Shown here in pieces: positions 54,856 through 63,267 of a stretch of 64,000 nt of DNA. Below the pieces are notes generated by a model. The model made no database searches. It was not told the DNA's origin and worked only from the letters and a program-made list of their open reading frames with translations. The stretch covers positions 1,914,001 to 1,978,000 of the forward strand of contig NC_015958.1 of NCBI RefSeq assembly GCF_000147695.2, given 5' to 3'. The stretch is from Thermoanaerobacter wiegelii Rt8.B1. GTDB taxonomy: Bacteria > Bacillota > Thermoanaerobacteria > Thermoanaerobacterales > Thermoanaerobacteraceae. A program made the translations under genes and the position numbers. Each line of letters opens with the position of its first letter. Positions within the stretch are counted from its first letter, which is position 1.

Positions 54856-55066
54856 ATACCTCATCTTCTTGGAAGGTGAGGTAGAGGCGCGGGTCATCAA
54901 GAGTAGTATACCAGAGGTATTTAAGGGCCGATGAAGGTATATGAAAGGGATGCTCGCCGAAGCGCGTAAATTCCTTAAAGTTTACGCAGCTGGGCCTATG
55001 CCGAATAGGTATAGGACTGTCACTGGAGGTTTCCCGAGCCTTCAGTGAAGAGCTATCTCGCTATAG
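54856..55066 (+). ncRNA. Lysine riboswitch (L-box) aptamer
   Basis: The leader shows the L-box landmarks in order: GTGAGGTAGAGGCGCGGGTC (P1 and the core strand), ATCAAGAGTAGT, GGGCCGATGAAGG, AAGGGATGCTCGCCGAAGCG, GGGCCTATGCCG, GGACTGTCACTGGAGG and GAGCTATCTCGC, which closes P1. It senses lysine and turns off the downstream lysA gene. A hairpin just before P1 (ACCTCATCTTC facing GAAGGTGAGGT) could compete with P1 during folding. Confidence 0.93.
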
Positions 55067-55140
55067 GGGGAAGGAGGTATTACCATGTCTATGTGCAAAA
55101 TAGGCAGCTGAGGTAATACTTAGCTGTATTTTATTTTGTT
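55067..55140 (+). terminator. Riboswitch expression platform with intrinsic terminator
   Basis: A CAGCTGAGG/ACTTAGCTG hairpin at 55105-55126 is followed by TATTTTATTTTGTTTTTT. An alternative pairing, AGGTATTACC near 55078 with GGTAATACTT near 55112, could act as the antiterminator. High lysine should favour the terminator. Confidence 0.75.
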
Positions 55141-55186
55141 TTTTAGTTTCATAATTTAAATTATTAAAGTAAATGAGGTTGATAGA

Positions 55187-56524
55187 ATGTTGCATGGGAC
55201 AATGAAAATAAATTCAAAGGGTCATTTGGAAATAGGTGGTTGCGATACTGTAACTCTTGCAAAAAAGTTTGGTACACCGCTTTATGTAATAGATGAAGAG
55301 CTCTTAAGACAAAATTGTAGAGCATTTTACAATGGCTTTAAAAAAGATTATCCAGGAAATGAAGTGATTTATGCCAGCAAAGCTTTCATGACAATGGCAA
55401 TATGCAAAATAATTGAAGAAGAAAACTTGGGTCTTGATGTCGTTTCTGGTGGAGAATTATATACTGCGTTAAAAGCAGGATTCCCTGCTGAAAAAATATA
55501 CTTTCACGGCAACAATAAATCGAAAGAAGAACTTATAATGGCATTAGAAAATAACATTGGGAGAATCATTGTAGATAATTGGTTTGAACTAAATATGTTA
55601 AATGACTTGGCAAAAAAGATGAATAAAGTTCCTAATATTTATATAAGAGTATCTCCTGGTGTAGAAGCTCATACTCACCAATATGTAAAAACAGGACAAA
55701 TAGATTCAAAATTTGGCTTCCCTCTTTTTAATGGAGACGCAATGAGAGCCATAGAATATGCTTTAACTTTGGAAAATGTAAATATAGTAGGTCTACATTC
55801 TCATATCGGTTCTCAGATTTTTGATGCAGAATCTTATAAAGCTGAAATAGAAATTATGATGAATTTCTTAAAATTAGTAAAAGAATTTTTAGGTTGGGAA
55901 GTAGGGGAACTAGATTTAGGTGGAGGTTTTGGAATAGCATATGTAGAAGAGGACGATCCCCAGCCAATCGAACAAATAGCTCAAGAAATAATGCAAGCAG
56001 TAAAGGAATATTCCGTTGCTTTAAATATAAAAATGCCAAACATAATTGTAGAGCCAGGTCGTTCTATAATAGGAAATGCTGGAACTACTCTTTACACAGT
56101 AGGAGCAATTAAAGACATACCAGGTGTTAGAAAATACGTAGCAGTAGATGGAGGAATGTCTGATAATATACGTACCGCTTTATATGGAGCAAAATATGAT
56201 GCTATTGTAGCTAATAAAGCTAAGAATATAAAATCAGAAAAAGTATCAATAGCAGGAAAGCTTTGTGAATCAGGTGATATGCTAATTTGGGATATTACTC
56301 TACCTAAAATTGAAGAAGGAGATATATTAGCTGTAACATGTACAGGTGCTTACAATTATTCGATGGCCAGCAATTATAATAGGTTACCCCGTCCTGCTGC
56401 AGTACTCGTATCTAATGGTCAGGCTGACATAATCGTTGCGCGGGAAACTTATGAAGACTTAATCCGAAATGATATAATCCCAGAAAGGCTAACCAATGAA
56501 AAGAGAAAAATCGCTAATTATTAA
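55187..56524 (+). CDS. lysA: Diaminopimelate decarboxylase
   Basis: 445 residues. The pyridoxal-phosphate Lys is K65 in VIYASKAFMT. Other motifs are GLDVVSGGELYTA, GLHSHIGSQIFD, DLGGGFGIAYVEED, EPGRSIIGNAGTTLYTVG, and the late CESGDMLIWD with the active-site Cys from the second subunit. It decarboxylates meso-diaminopimelate to lysine, the last step of synthesis. The lysine riboswitch directly upstream supports the assignment. The ribosome site is GAGGTTGATAGA. Confidence 0.97.
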   Translation: MLHGTMKINSKGHLEIGGCDTVTLAKKFGTPLYVIDEELLRQNCRAFYNGFKKDYPGNEVIYASKAFMTMAICKIIEEENLGLDVVSGGELYTALKAGFPAEKIYFHGNNKSKEELIMALENNIGRIIVDNWFELNMLNDLAKKMNKVPNIYIRVSPGVEAHTHQYVKTGQIDSKFGFPLFNGDAMRAIEYALTLENVNIVGLHSHIGSQIFDAESYKAEIEIMMNFLKLVKEFLGWEVGELDLGGGFGIAYVEEDDPQPIEQIAQEIMQAVKEYSVALNIKMPNIIVEPGRSIIGNAGTTLYTVGAIKDIPGVRKYVAVDGGMSDNIRTALYGAKYDAIVANKAKNIKSEKVSIAGKLCESGDMLIWDITLPKIEEGDILAVTCTGAYNYSMASNYNRLPRPAAVLVSNGQADIIVARETYEDLIRNDIIPERLTNEKRKIANY

Positions 56525-56553
56525 AAAAAGAGAGGGATAACCTCTCTTTTTTA
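56525..56553. terminator. Bidirectional terminator between lysA and rplY
   Basis: AAAAAAGAGAGG-GATA-ACCTCTCTTTTTT between convergent genes; T tracts exist on both strands. Confidence 0.9.
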
Positions 56554-57162
56554 TTATTCACTTTCTTTTGCTGTTTCAGTAGCCTCTTCTTCTGCCTCTT
56601 CTTCTTCACTTTCTCTCGGTGCCAATACAGAAACTACAATCTCATCAGGGTCATCTACAACTTTTACTCCCTCAGGAACTTGTATATCTTTTACAAAAAG
56701 TGTATCTCCAATCTCCAAATTGCTTAAATCCACAACAATTTCTTGAGGAATTTTGTCGGGTAAGCTTTCCACTGTCAACTCCCAAAGTTGATGCTGTACA
56801 ATTCCACCTCTACTTTCAATAAGGCCTATTCCCTCAAATTTCAACGGAACAGTAGCTTCAATTTCTTCATACATTGACACTCTTTGGAAATCCACATGAA
56901 TTATTTTCCCTTTCAAAGTATCTTCTTGAATTTCTTTAATAACCGCATTATGAGTAGAACCATCCACAATCACATTGAGGAGGACATTCCTTCCATGTTT
57001 TTGTAGCAACCTTTGAAGCGCGTTATATTCCACTGCCAAAGGAATGCTCTCCGCCATACCCTTGCCATATAAAATAGCAGGAATATAGCCTTGATTTTTC
57101 AAACAGCGAGCTGCATTTTTACCAGTATCTCTTTTTATAGCTTCGATACTGATTGCTTGCAT
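56554..57162 (-). CDS. rplY: 50S ribosomal protein L25/general stress protein Ctc
   Basis: 202 residues, the long CTC form. The N-terminal L25 domain binds 5S rRNA (KRDTGKNAARCLKNQGYIPA, ILYGKGMAESIPLAVEY) and a C-terminal TL5-like domain reads DLSNLEIGDTLFVKDIQVPE. An acidic tail rich in E and A ends it. The start follows AAAAGGAGGAGTGACAG. It is monocistronic, opposite to lysA. Confidence 0.95.
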   Translation of the reverse strand: MQAISIEAIKRDTGKNAARCLKNQGYIPAILYGKGMAESIPLAVEYNALQRLLQKHGRNVLLNVIVDGSTHNAVIKEIQEDTLKGKIIHVDFQRVSMYEEIEATVPLKFEGIGLIESRGGIVQHQLWELTVESLPDKIPQEIVVDLSNLEIGDTLFVKDIQVPEGVKVVDDPDEIVVSVLAPRESEEEEAEEEATETAKESE

Positions 57163-57279
57163 CTGTCACTCCTCCTTTTGCTTATTGTTTCCAAATATTA
57201 TTTTACCACTACGTTTAATAAATATCAAATCCATTTGACAGGTTAATTTTTTCATAGTAAACTTTTATGTGTAAAGTGT

Positions 57280-57355
57280 GCGCCTGTAGCTCAGCGGATA
57301 GAGCGTTCGGCTCCGGACCGAGAGGTCGCAGGTTCGATTCCTGTCAGGCGCACCA
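57280..57355 (+). tRNA. tRNA-Arg (anticodon CCG)
   Basis: GCGCCTG pairs with CAGGCGC as the acceptor stem. The D arm is in TAGCTCAGCGGATAGAG, the anticodon stem-loop is TTCGG-CTCCGGA-CCGAG with anticodon CCG, and the T arm contains GGTTCGATTC. An encoded CCA ends it at 57355. It reads the rare CGG codon. It is isolated from other tRNA genes and borders sequence that resembles an integrase tail. Confidence 0.97.
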
Positions 57356-57602
57356 GAATGCTTGAAAATACTGAGTTTTTAGCGATATATATTTTTTACT
57401 TTTTTCTTTTTCCCACACTTTTCCCGCAGTAAAAAATTAGATAAAGCAGTAATTTTTGTATCTTAACAAAAGTTGCTGTATTCTTTATTTTTTTGCTTTG
57501 ACATTACTTTTTCCCACATTTTTATTTTCAATAACATTTTGTTGTGGGGTTTTTTTATGTTGATATAATCCCATAAATCTGTATAACTGTATAAAAAGGT
57601 CG
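57356..57602 (-). other. tRNA-proximal region with possible integrase tail remnants
   Basis: On the minus strand a frame ending near 57400 reads FYCGKSVGKRKK and stops, a pattern common at the C-termini of tyrosine integrases of tRNA-integrating elements. A second similar CCCACA block lies at 57512. A hairpin (CCCACA at 57513 with TGTGGGG at 57543 then seven T) may be a terminator on the plus strand. No intact gene is present. Confidence 0.3.
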
Positions 57603-57710
57603 GTGTCCCATAATATCAAACAACCAAGCAGCGAACAACATCAAGAACAATTCGGATTTTTGTATAATCAAATTAATCAAGTTTCATGCACTCCACTGGA
57701 AGGAACAAAA

Positions 57711-58734
57711 ATGGAAGAGAAAGAAAAAGCCCTAAAAATGGCAATTGCAGCGATAGAGAAAAAGTTTGGCAAAGGAGCTATTATAAAATTGGGAGATAGG
57801 CCAAATCTCGATATTGAAGTTATTCCTACGGGCTGCCTTGAATTGGACATTACTCTGGGAATTGGTGGAATATCAAGAGGCAGAATAATAGAAATTTTTG
57901 GGCCAGAATCCTCAGGAAAAACAACTCTGGCACTGCACATGATTGCTGAGGCACAAAAATTAGGAGGGACAGCCGCTTTTGTAGATGCAGAACATGCTCT
58001 GGACCCAATTTATGCTAAAAATCTTGGAGTAGATATTGATGAGCTGCTTGTTGCTCAACCCGATACTGGAGAACAAGCCCTGGAAATTGTAGAAGCTTTA
58101 ATAAGGAGCGGTGCTGTGGATATTATAGTGATTGATTCCGTTGCAGCTTTGGTACCTAGAGCTGAAATTGAGGGCGAAATGGGTGAAAGCCAGGTTGGTT
58201 TGCAGGCCAGACTTATGTCGCAAGCCTTGAGAAAGCTAACAGGAACCGCCAGTAAATCTAAAACTGCTGTAATCTTTATAAACCAGCTAAGAGAAAAAAT
58301 AGGAGTAACTTTTGGTAATCCAGAAACAACGCCGGGAGGCAGAGCTCTTAGATTCTATGCAATGGTAAGAATTGATGTGAGAAAAGGGGACAACATAAAA
58401 CAGGGAGACAAAGTGGTTGGCAGCAAAATTAAAATTAAAGTTGTAAAAAATAAGCTTGCTCCACCTTTTAAGCAAGCTGAAGTTAACATGATGTTTGGAG
58501 AAGGTATTTCAAAAGAAGGAAGTCTTTTAGATCTTGGTGCGAAAATTTGGTTTAATCGAAAAAAGCAGATCATGGTATTCGTATGGAGAAGTAAAGCTGG
58601 GACAAGGCAGAGAAAATGCAAAACAGTTTTTAAAAGATAATCCTGACATTGCTTACGAAATAGAGAGCAAAATCAAAGAAAATTTTAACTCAGTTTATGA
58701 AAAATTAAATTATACCGTAGATGTTGTTGATTAG
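57711..58734 (+). pseudogene. recA: RecA recombinase, frameshifted near the C-terminus
   Basis: From the ATG at 57711 (GGAAGGAACAAAA before it) the product follows RecA: Walker A GPESSGKT at residues 64-71, [66 protein letters not shown]. After DLGAK, at about 58541-58545, one extra base in an A run shifts the frame. The true C-terminus ([20 protein letters not shown] and on, to VDVVD) continues in the next frame to 58734. Corrected, the length (about 341) is normal. It stands alone beside tRNA-Arg, without the usual cinA/pgsA neighbours. The shift may be a sequencing error or a real lesion. Confidence 0.85.
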
Positions 58735-58772
58735 AAAAATACAGAAAAAACAAAGTCCATGTCAAGATTTTG

Positions 58773-58991
58773 TTAGACAAAAATTTTTTGTAGCCGACCA
58801 ATCTGATAGGGATTTTCAGGAATTATAATCCACGCTATCAAGTAAAAGAGAAGTCCTCCTCCGCCAAAAATCGCAGTAACAAGGCATATAAGTCTTACCC
58901 AAGTTACGTCCACATTAAAATATTCTGCAATGCCTCCACAAACTCCTCCCAAAATTCTCTGCTCCCTTGACCTGTAAAGCCTTTTATTCAT
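58773..58991 (-). CDS. PspC domain protein
   Basis: 72 residues. LYRSREQRILGGVCGGIAEY followed by FNVDVTWVRLICLV is the PspC signature, with a second half made of one or two membrane helices. PspC-type proteins belong to envelope-stress responses; in Firmicutes they occur with LiaI/LiaF-like membrane proteins. The start follows GGAGGAAGTGTGA. It is preceded by a LiaI-like gene, forming a pair. Confidence 0.9.
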   Translation of the reverse strand: MNKRLYRSREQRILGGVCGGIAEYFNVDVTWVRLICLVTAIFGGGGLLFYLIAWIIIPENPYQIGRLQKIFV

Positions 58992-59010
58992 TCACACTTC
59001 CTCCAATCTG

Positions 59011-59292
59011 CTACCATATTCTTAAGTTAAAAGACGGCAAATGAAAAATTCCGTTAGTAAAAAGTAACATTAAAATTGCCAGCAAAATAGCTTCAACGTT
59101 TATTCCGCTGTTTTCTTCCCCATACAATTTTTTGCTAAACAAAAGTTCTAGCCCCAGAAAAATAAAAAAACAAGGCCATATAATCTCATGTACAAAATAA
59201 GGAATGCTAATATAAAATTTCTCTAAAATGAGTATTATTCCGACAAAAATGAGGGAAATCCCACTTGTTAAGATTCCTGTTCTTCTTCTCAT
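59011..59292 (-). CDS. Small LiaI/LiaF-like membrane protein
   Basis: 93 residues with three hydrophobic segments. It starts RRTGILTSGISLIFVGIILI, has PCFFIFLGLELLF in the middle and a hydrophobic end. This resembles the N-terminal membrane part of LiaF/LiaI-type proteins. The start follows AAAAGGAGTGAAAAGAT. It lies 19 bp before the PspC gene, so envelope stress is the likely context; the exact family is uncertain. Confidence 0.65.
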   Translation of the reverse strand: MRRRTGILTSGISLIFVGIILILEKFYISIPYFVHEIIWPCFFIFLGLELLFSKKLYGEENSGINVEAILLAILMLLFTNGIFHLPSFNLRIW

Positions 59293-59328
59293 ATCTTTTC
59301 ACTCCTTTTAAAGCATATTTTGAAAACT

Positions 59329-59586
59329 TCAGTTTATATCCCATCCTAAGTCTTCCTCATCCTTCCATTTATCTAATGGAATTTTATCTGCTTTTATGAT
59401 GCTTTCTTTTAAATTAGGTATCGATAGTAAATACAATGTTTCTTGAATTGCATTCCAGTCTTCTTCGGAAATCAAAACTGCATTACCTTTTTTGGAAGTT
59501 ATCTGGATTGGTTCACTGTTTTTTCTTACTTCTTCAATTGTTTTGTATATATTCTGTCTTACCTTTGTTATAGATATTGTTTTCAT
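59329..59586 (-). CDS. Phd/YefM family antitoxin, orphan
   Basis: 85 residues. KTISITKVRQNIYKTIEEVR, then PIQITSKKGNAVLISEEDWN fits the Phd/YefM DNA-binding antitoxin. The C-terminal toxin-binding part (LKESIIKADKIPLDKWKDEE) is present. The start follows TGAGGTGATTTGA. Its normal partner (YoeB- or Doc-like) would follow downstream, but the next gene on that strand is the LiaI-like membrane protein. It is an orphan antitoxin or acts on a distant toxin. Confidence 0.82.
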   Translation of the reverse strand: MKTISITKVRQNIYKTIEEVRKNSEPIQITSKKGNAVLISEEDWNAIQETLYLLSIPNLKESIIKADKIPLDKWKDEEDLGWDIN

Positions 59587-59639
59587 TCAAATCACCTCAA
59601 ATAAAAAAACTACCCACGATTAGAACGTAGGCTTTTATT

Positions 59640-60012
59640 TTACTTTACCCATATAGTAATTTAAAACTTCTTTATTGACAAGACTGGCAACCGATTGGTT
59701 AATGCTATTAACCCATGTAGCAGGCAAAAACACTTTAAACCTTTCCACATTAGATTATGAATTTTGTTAACCCATATAGCAGTTTAAACTGCTGTGCTTT
59801 AAACCCGGTTGGCGGGATATTGCAATATAAATACCTGTTCCAAACTACTAACCCATATAGTAATCGCAAAACATCAGCTACGAAGAAATAGATGATGGAG
59901 AATTTTACAAACCGTTATTAACCCACGTAGCATTATAAAAACATAGGTACAAATAAAGCATACGAAATAACTCGCTAGTTTATCAACCCATATAGGCTTG
60001 AAAATATAAGTA
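59640..60012 (-). repeat. Decayed array of six direct repeats, possible relic CRISPR
   Basis: Core ACCCATATAG (or close) occurs at 59647, 59711, 59770, 59851, 59921 and 59986, spaced 59 to 81 bp apart. On the minus strand each unit has the form GTTTT-N8-12-CTATATGGGTTAATA, about 30 bp, with AT-rich unrelated sequence between. The repeats differ from one another, unlike a living CRISPR, and no cas gene is in the window. The rest of this 594-bp gene-free gap shows no coding signal. Other sources, such as an old transposon end array, are possible. Confidence 0.45.
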
Positions 60013-60180
60013 GCATTAAAAAACTGCGTTTTTGTTCTTTTTGCCAAACTTGTTAATTCTATTATACCATACCTAATAGCAAAATCAATTATTTTTGCAA
60101 CTTCTTATCCGTGTTACCTACAGGGATTTATCACTATCTTAGAAAATTTTTGGGGCCTTATATTGAGATCCTCAGCACAA

Positions 60181-61200
60181 TTACCTGTTCACCTTCAAAA
60201 CCTCGTCCTTGCCAAAGACAAAATGCCCGGATTCGTATCCCTTACCTTCCACATTTAAGATGACACCTTCTACTCCAAAGTTGTAACCGTAGGTGTTTAC
60301 TATGCTCTCTATAAGTAGCGCCTCATATCCCGAGCCGGCATTCATCTCAGTGATAAGTTCTTTAGAAAAATTCAACCTTAAAACACTTTCTTCCCTTTTT
60401 ATATCCAAAAGCTGGGTGTTTTTACTCAGTACTCTGTACTTTTCGTCCTTTAAAATTTCGGTTATCCTCTCCGCAAGAGTTTCGCCGGTTTTAAACTTCT
60501 CTACTACCCTATCTTCCAGCATTTTATCCGCATTTTCTGAAGGATAATAAATTGTCAGCTCTTTTGCAGGCAGGCAGTTGTCTTTTTCAGCATCGCCAAA
60601 TTTAGAAAGGTTGTCTTCGACAGTCATGTTATCAGATACAAATCTTTGTTTGACAAGCCCTACACCTTTTGCAAAATATCTTTCTAATACAAAATCTTTA
60701 GACTTGCCCACAACTTTAATACATATAAATTTTCCTGCAGGTACTTCTACCTTCTCATTTAAGCTTTCAATAGTCCAGACAATGCTGCCGTCTTGCCAGC
60801 TGACTTTTTCTTTTAAAGGTGATTTTAAATAATACTCCTCATAGGTAGGTTCTTCTGCAAGATAGTTTATCCTGTAATAACTTTCTTCGATAGAATTAAT
60901 CACCTTCACGCCTTCATTACTTACTTCAAAAACTTTTGCTACAACAGTACCTCCATTGTCATAAGAGAACTGAACTCTGTTTCCTTCAATAAATTCTACA
61001 TCCACTCTTCCGCCTGCAAATTCATTGCCGATACCTTCGTATTCCCAATAAAGATTTTCCGAAACCGGAAAGTAATCAGTCACTTTCATTTCTTCTTTTG
61101 TCATCTCATCTACAGTACTTTGATTTTTCATAGTAGTGCAACCTGCAAAAAACAGCGATAAAACCAATATTGTTGTGATAACAAGAAAAATCTTTTTCAA
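60181..61200 (-). CDS. Lipoprotein with C-terminal GerMN domain
   Basis: About 339 residues starting at a TTG at 61200, eight bases after GGAGG. A signal peptide with lipobox ends at Cys in LSLFFAGCTT, so it is anchored outside the membrane. The middle contains a beta-rich domain of unknown type (YWEYEGIGNEFAGGRVDVEF). Residues about 215-335 match the GerMN (sporulation/germination) pattern: LTIYYPSENADKMLEDRVVE, LRLNFSKELI, EALLIESIVNTYGYNFGVEG. GerM-like proteins act in the spore or cell envelope. It stands alone. Confidence 0.82.
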   Translation of the reverse strand: MKKIFLVITTILVLSLFFAGCTTMKNQSTVDEMTKEEMKVTDYFPVSENLYWEYEGIGNEFAGGRVDVEFIEGNRVQFSYDNGGTVVAKVFEVSNEGVKVINSIEESYYRINYLAEEPTYEEYYLKSPLKEKVSWQDGSIVWTIESLNEKVEVPAGKFICIKVVGKSKDFVLERYFAKGVGLVKQRFVSDNMTVEDNLSKFGDAEKDNCLPAKELTIYYPSENADKMLEDRVVEKFKTGETLAERITEILKDEKYRVLSKNTQLLDIKREESVLRLNFSKELITEMNAGSGYEALLIESIVNTYGYNFGVEGVILNVEGKGYESGHFVFGKDEVLKVNR

Positions 61201-61206
61201 TTCCAA

Positions 61207-61725
61207 AACCTCCTCTCTTTATTATTTCCCAAAACCAAAACCCACTCAAACCCTACAAGATCCGTATCCCACAAATTCATGTTCAATAGGCAGAGATCTT
61301 TTTATAATTAAAAAACCTAATAATAAAAAAAACAGACGTAAACAAAAGTTTATAAATTGAAATAATCCCTCCAATTTGAATTAAATCTGCAGAAGCAAAA
61401 GATAGTTTATATTTCTATCTTACCTTAATACTCATTAAAACATAGTTAAAATAGTTTGGTAAACTCTGCCATTTCGATAATCATTATCCTATTTAAGTAA
61501 AAATCCTACAGTATTATATTTCTATTTTATCACAAGGGTTATCTATTTTTCATCACCAAAATCCTACGATAATTTTACACTATGGTCTTTTGTTGTAAAA
61601 AATTTTAAAAAAATTTGGTCTTATACCTCATAAGTTGCTACTTTTTCTGGAAAGATAAAATACAATATATGGTAAAATATTTATGTCCTTCTCCTAATTT
61701 TATTTACTTTCACTTTTGTCTGGTA
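61207..61725. other. Gene-free AT-rich region upstream of the GerMN lipoprotein
   Basis: About 520 bp with no coding frame I can support on either strand. It should contain the promoter of the lipoprotein gene. No strong hairpin or repeat was seen. Confidence 0.5.
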
Positions 61726-62221
61726 GAACCTTCATAACCTATCTTAACCAGGAAAACCAGCACCAAACACTTGAAAAACTCAGGAGAACAATTTTTAATT
61801 TTTTCTAGGAATTCTTTTGCTAATGTTTCAATGATTCCCTGATAAGTATTTTCCAGTCGTTATTCGAAAGAAACAGGTTTTCTTCCTCTTTTCTCTCTTT
61901 CGTCGTTGTGCTCCGGTTCCATGTCCCCCTGCCGCCAAGCCCGATATTCGGAAGAAATCTGGGCAAGATATTTTAAACCTATAGAACTGGGATTTATCAC
62001 TAATATTTATAGGCCCCACTGGGTGATCCTAAACTGACCTCGGCTAGTAGTTTCCTAAGCCCTGCTTTTCGCAGATGGGCAAGAGTCCACTCTATCCTAT
62101 TTCTGAAACGTGTTCCTCCGCTGGGTAGTTTTTCTGCCAGATCATTGTAAGAAAAACTGAATTTTTTTGCCAAAACGTCATATGCTTTTCGTAACATATG
62201 TATTCGCCCATCCCCTGCCAC
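61726..62221 (-). pseudogene. mrr: Mrr-type type IV restriction endonuclease remnant
   Basis: The first part (from 62221) follows the Mrr N-terminal winged-helix domain: MLRKAYDVLAKKFSFSYNDL, AEKLPSGGTRFRNRIEWTL, AHLRKAGL, SGAYKY then a stop. A shifted frame continues PSSIGLKYLAQISSEYRAWR and DEREKRGRKPVSFE, stop, then TYQGIIETLAKEFLEKIKNC and SPEFFKCLVLVFLVKIGYEG before a stop at about 61728. This is the linker and the start of the catalytic domain, but the nuclease core with its D and ExK residues is missing. It has several frame breaks and stops and is clearly dead. Confidence 0.75.
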
Positions 62222-62288
62222 CTTTAGAAGGAGCAGAAAAAATTCTTGAAAGCTTGGGACAGTTATCTTAGTATACTTCCCAAAGCAC

Positions 62289-62876
62289 CTATTTTAAAGC
62301 TTCAAGGAGTTGATTGACCCACCCCTGAATTTGTTCTATTCTTTGGATCCACTCCCCTGGCTTCCATTGGCGAAGATCCTTTATCATATCTTCTACTGCC
62401 AGCACTTCGGCAAATCCATATTTTTCTATAACTGTCCTTCGCCCTTCAGGAAGCACAACTCCCCAAATTAAAACAGCTCCGTCAACTCTGATCTGGCTAC
62501 CACCCACCCTAACCTCATAAGCTTCCGGATTTTTAGCTAACTCCAAAAATTTACAAAAGGCCTTCTGGCTACGGTGATGCTCTAATTGCCAAGGTTCTCT
62601 AAGTGCTAAGTACCGATAATTTTCAAACTCCAGTTCGCATTTCATCTCTGCTATAAAAATCCGCCTTGTCTCCTTATGCCTCAAAGTAAAATCTAGAGTA
62701 TGACCTCGTTTCTCACCCGGCTCATACAAAGTGGGACGTCCCAGATCTTCGTAAGGAGCCTGGGGATATTTACACCAATATCTGACCACTTCTTCATTAA
62801 AAAGCCCAAAAAAGCGAGAAAGGAATTTATCTCTTCCAGGGCAGCCGGTTTGGAATAACTCTACAAAGCTAACCAA
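62289..62876 (-). CDS. Putative PD-(D/E)XK-fold protein of unknown function
   Basis: About 195 residues if started at the TTG at 62876, nine bases after a perfect AAGGAGG; an ATG at 62933 has no ribosome site and touches insertion-sequence debris. It contains HTLDFTLRHKETRRIFIAEM followed by KCELE, with D in LDFTL and E-M-K in AEMK like a nuclease core, and is richer in GC than the neighbouring genes. I do not recognise a named family. It sits beside an Mrr remnant, so a restriction or defence origin is possible but unproven. Confidence 0.5.
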   Translation of the reverse strand: MVSFVELFQTGCPGRDKFLSRFFGLFNEEVVRYWCKYPQAPYEDLGRPTLYEPGEKRGHTLDFTLRHKETRRIFIAEMKCELEFENYRYLALREPWQLEHHRSQKAFCKFLELAKNPEAYEVRVGGSQIRVDGAVLIWGVVLPEGRRTVIEKYGFAEVLAVEDMIKDLRQWKPGEWIQRIEQIQGWVNQLLEALK

Positions 62877-62933
62877 ACAAATCTCCCTCCTTGGTCGCTC
62901 AACATTTCCCAGAACCATTAACCGCTGATTCAT

Positions 62934-63201
62934 ATAATCGAAAAAGAATTTATTCCTTTGTAGATGCTCTGTCTAAAGAATGTCACGGAGTATACAACCA
63001 AAAATTTATAGGTTTAAAGATGAATTCATGGAAAGAGCTCAAAGGTGGCAGGATACCTGGAATTTTTATAGACCTCACAACGGTAAGGGAATGAATGGGA
63101 GGACACCGTTTGAAAAGTTTAGAGATTCAAAAAACTTCTGGTCTCCTCCCATGTATTCCTTTTCCCAACTATATTACTTGAGGATGTTTTCAGAAAAGTA
63201 G
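62934..63201 (+). pseudogene. Integrase-core (IS481/IS3-like) transposase C-terminal remnant
   Basis: Fragments of one transposase lie in three frames: EKEFIP, then FVDALSKECHGVYNQKFIGL, then DEFMERAQRWQDTWNFYRPH with NGKGMNGRTPFEKFRDS. The pattern Y-RPH-N-G--G-TP-E-F is typical of the end of DDE integrase-core transposases. The N-terminal two thirds are missing and the frames are broken, so this is dead DNA. The family cannot be fixed from the tail alone. Confidence 0.75.
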
Positions 63202-63267
63202 GGGCTTTTTGTTTCCTATTTAGTAATAAATTAGGTGGTAAATATGTCTTCACCACGCGCCTAAGAA

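Noticed and set aside
57280-57355. Duplicate tRNA end (attachment-site repeat) within the window
   Set aside because: I looked for a second copy of the tRNA 3' end downstream of recA and found none, so no integrated element boundary can be drawn.
57603-57710. In-frame 36-codon extension of recA from a GTG at 57603
   Set aside because: The ribosome site and the conserved RecA start ([12 protein letters not shown]) place the start at 57711; the extension has no RecA similarity.
62891-63094. 67-codon frame read as a separate gene
   Set aside because: Its first part is one shifted fragment of the broken integrase-core transposase; the remainder is out of frame.
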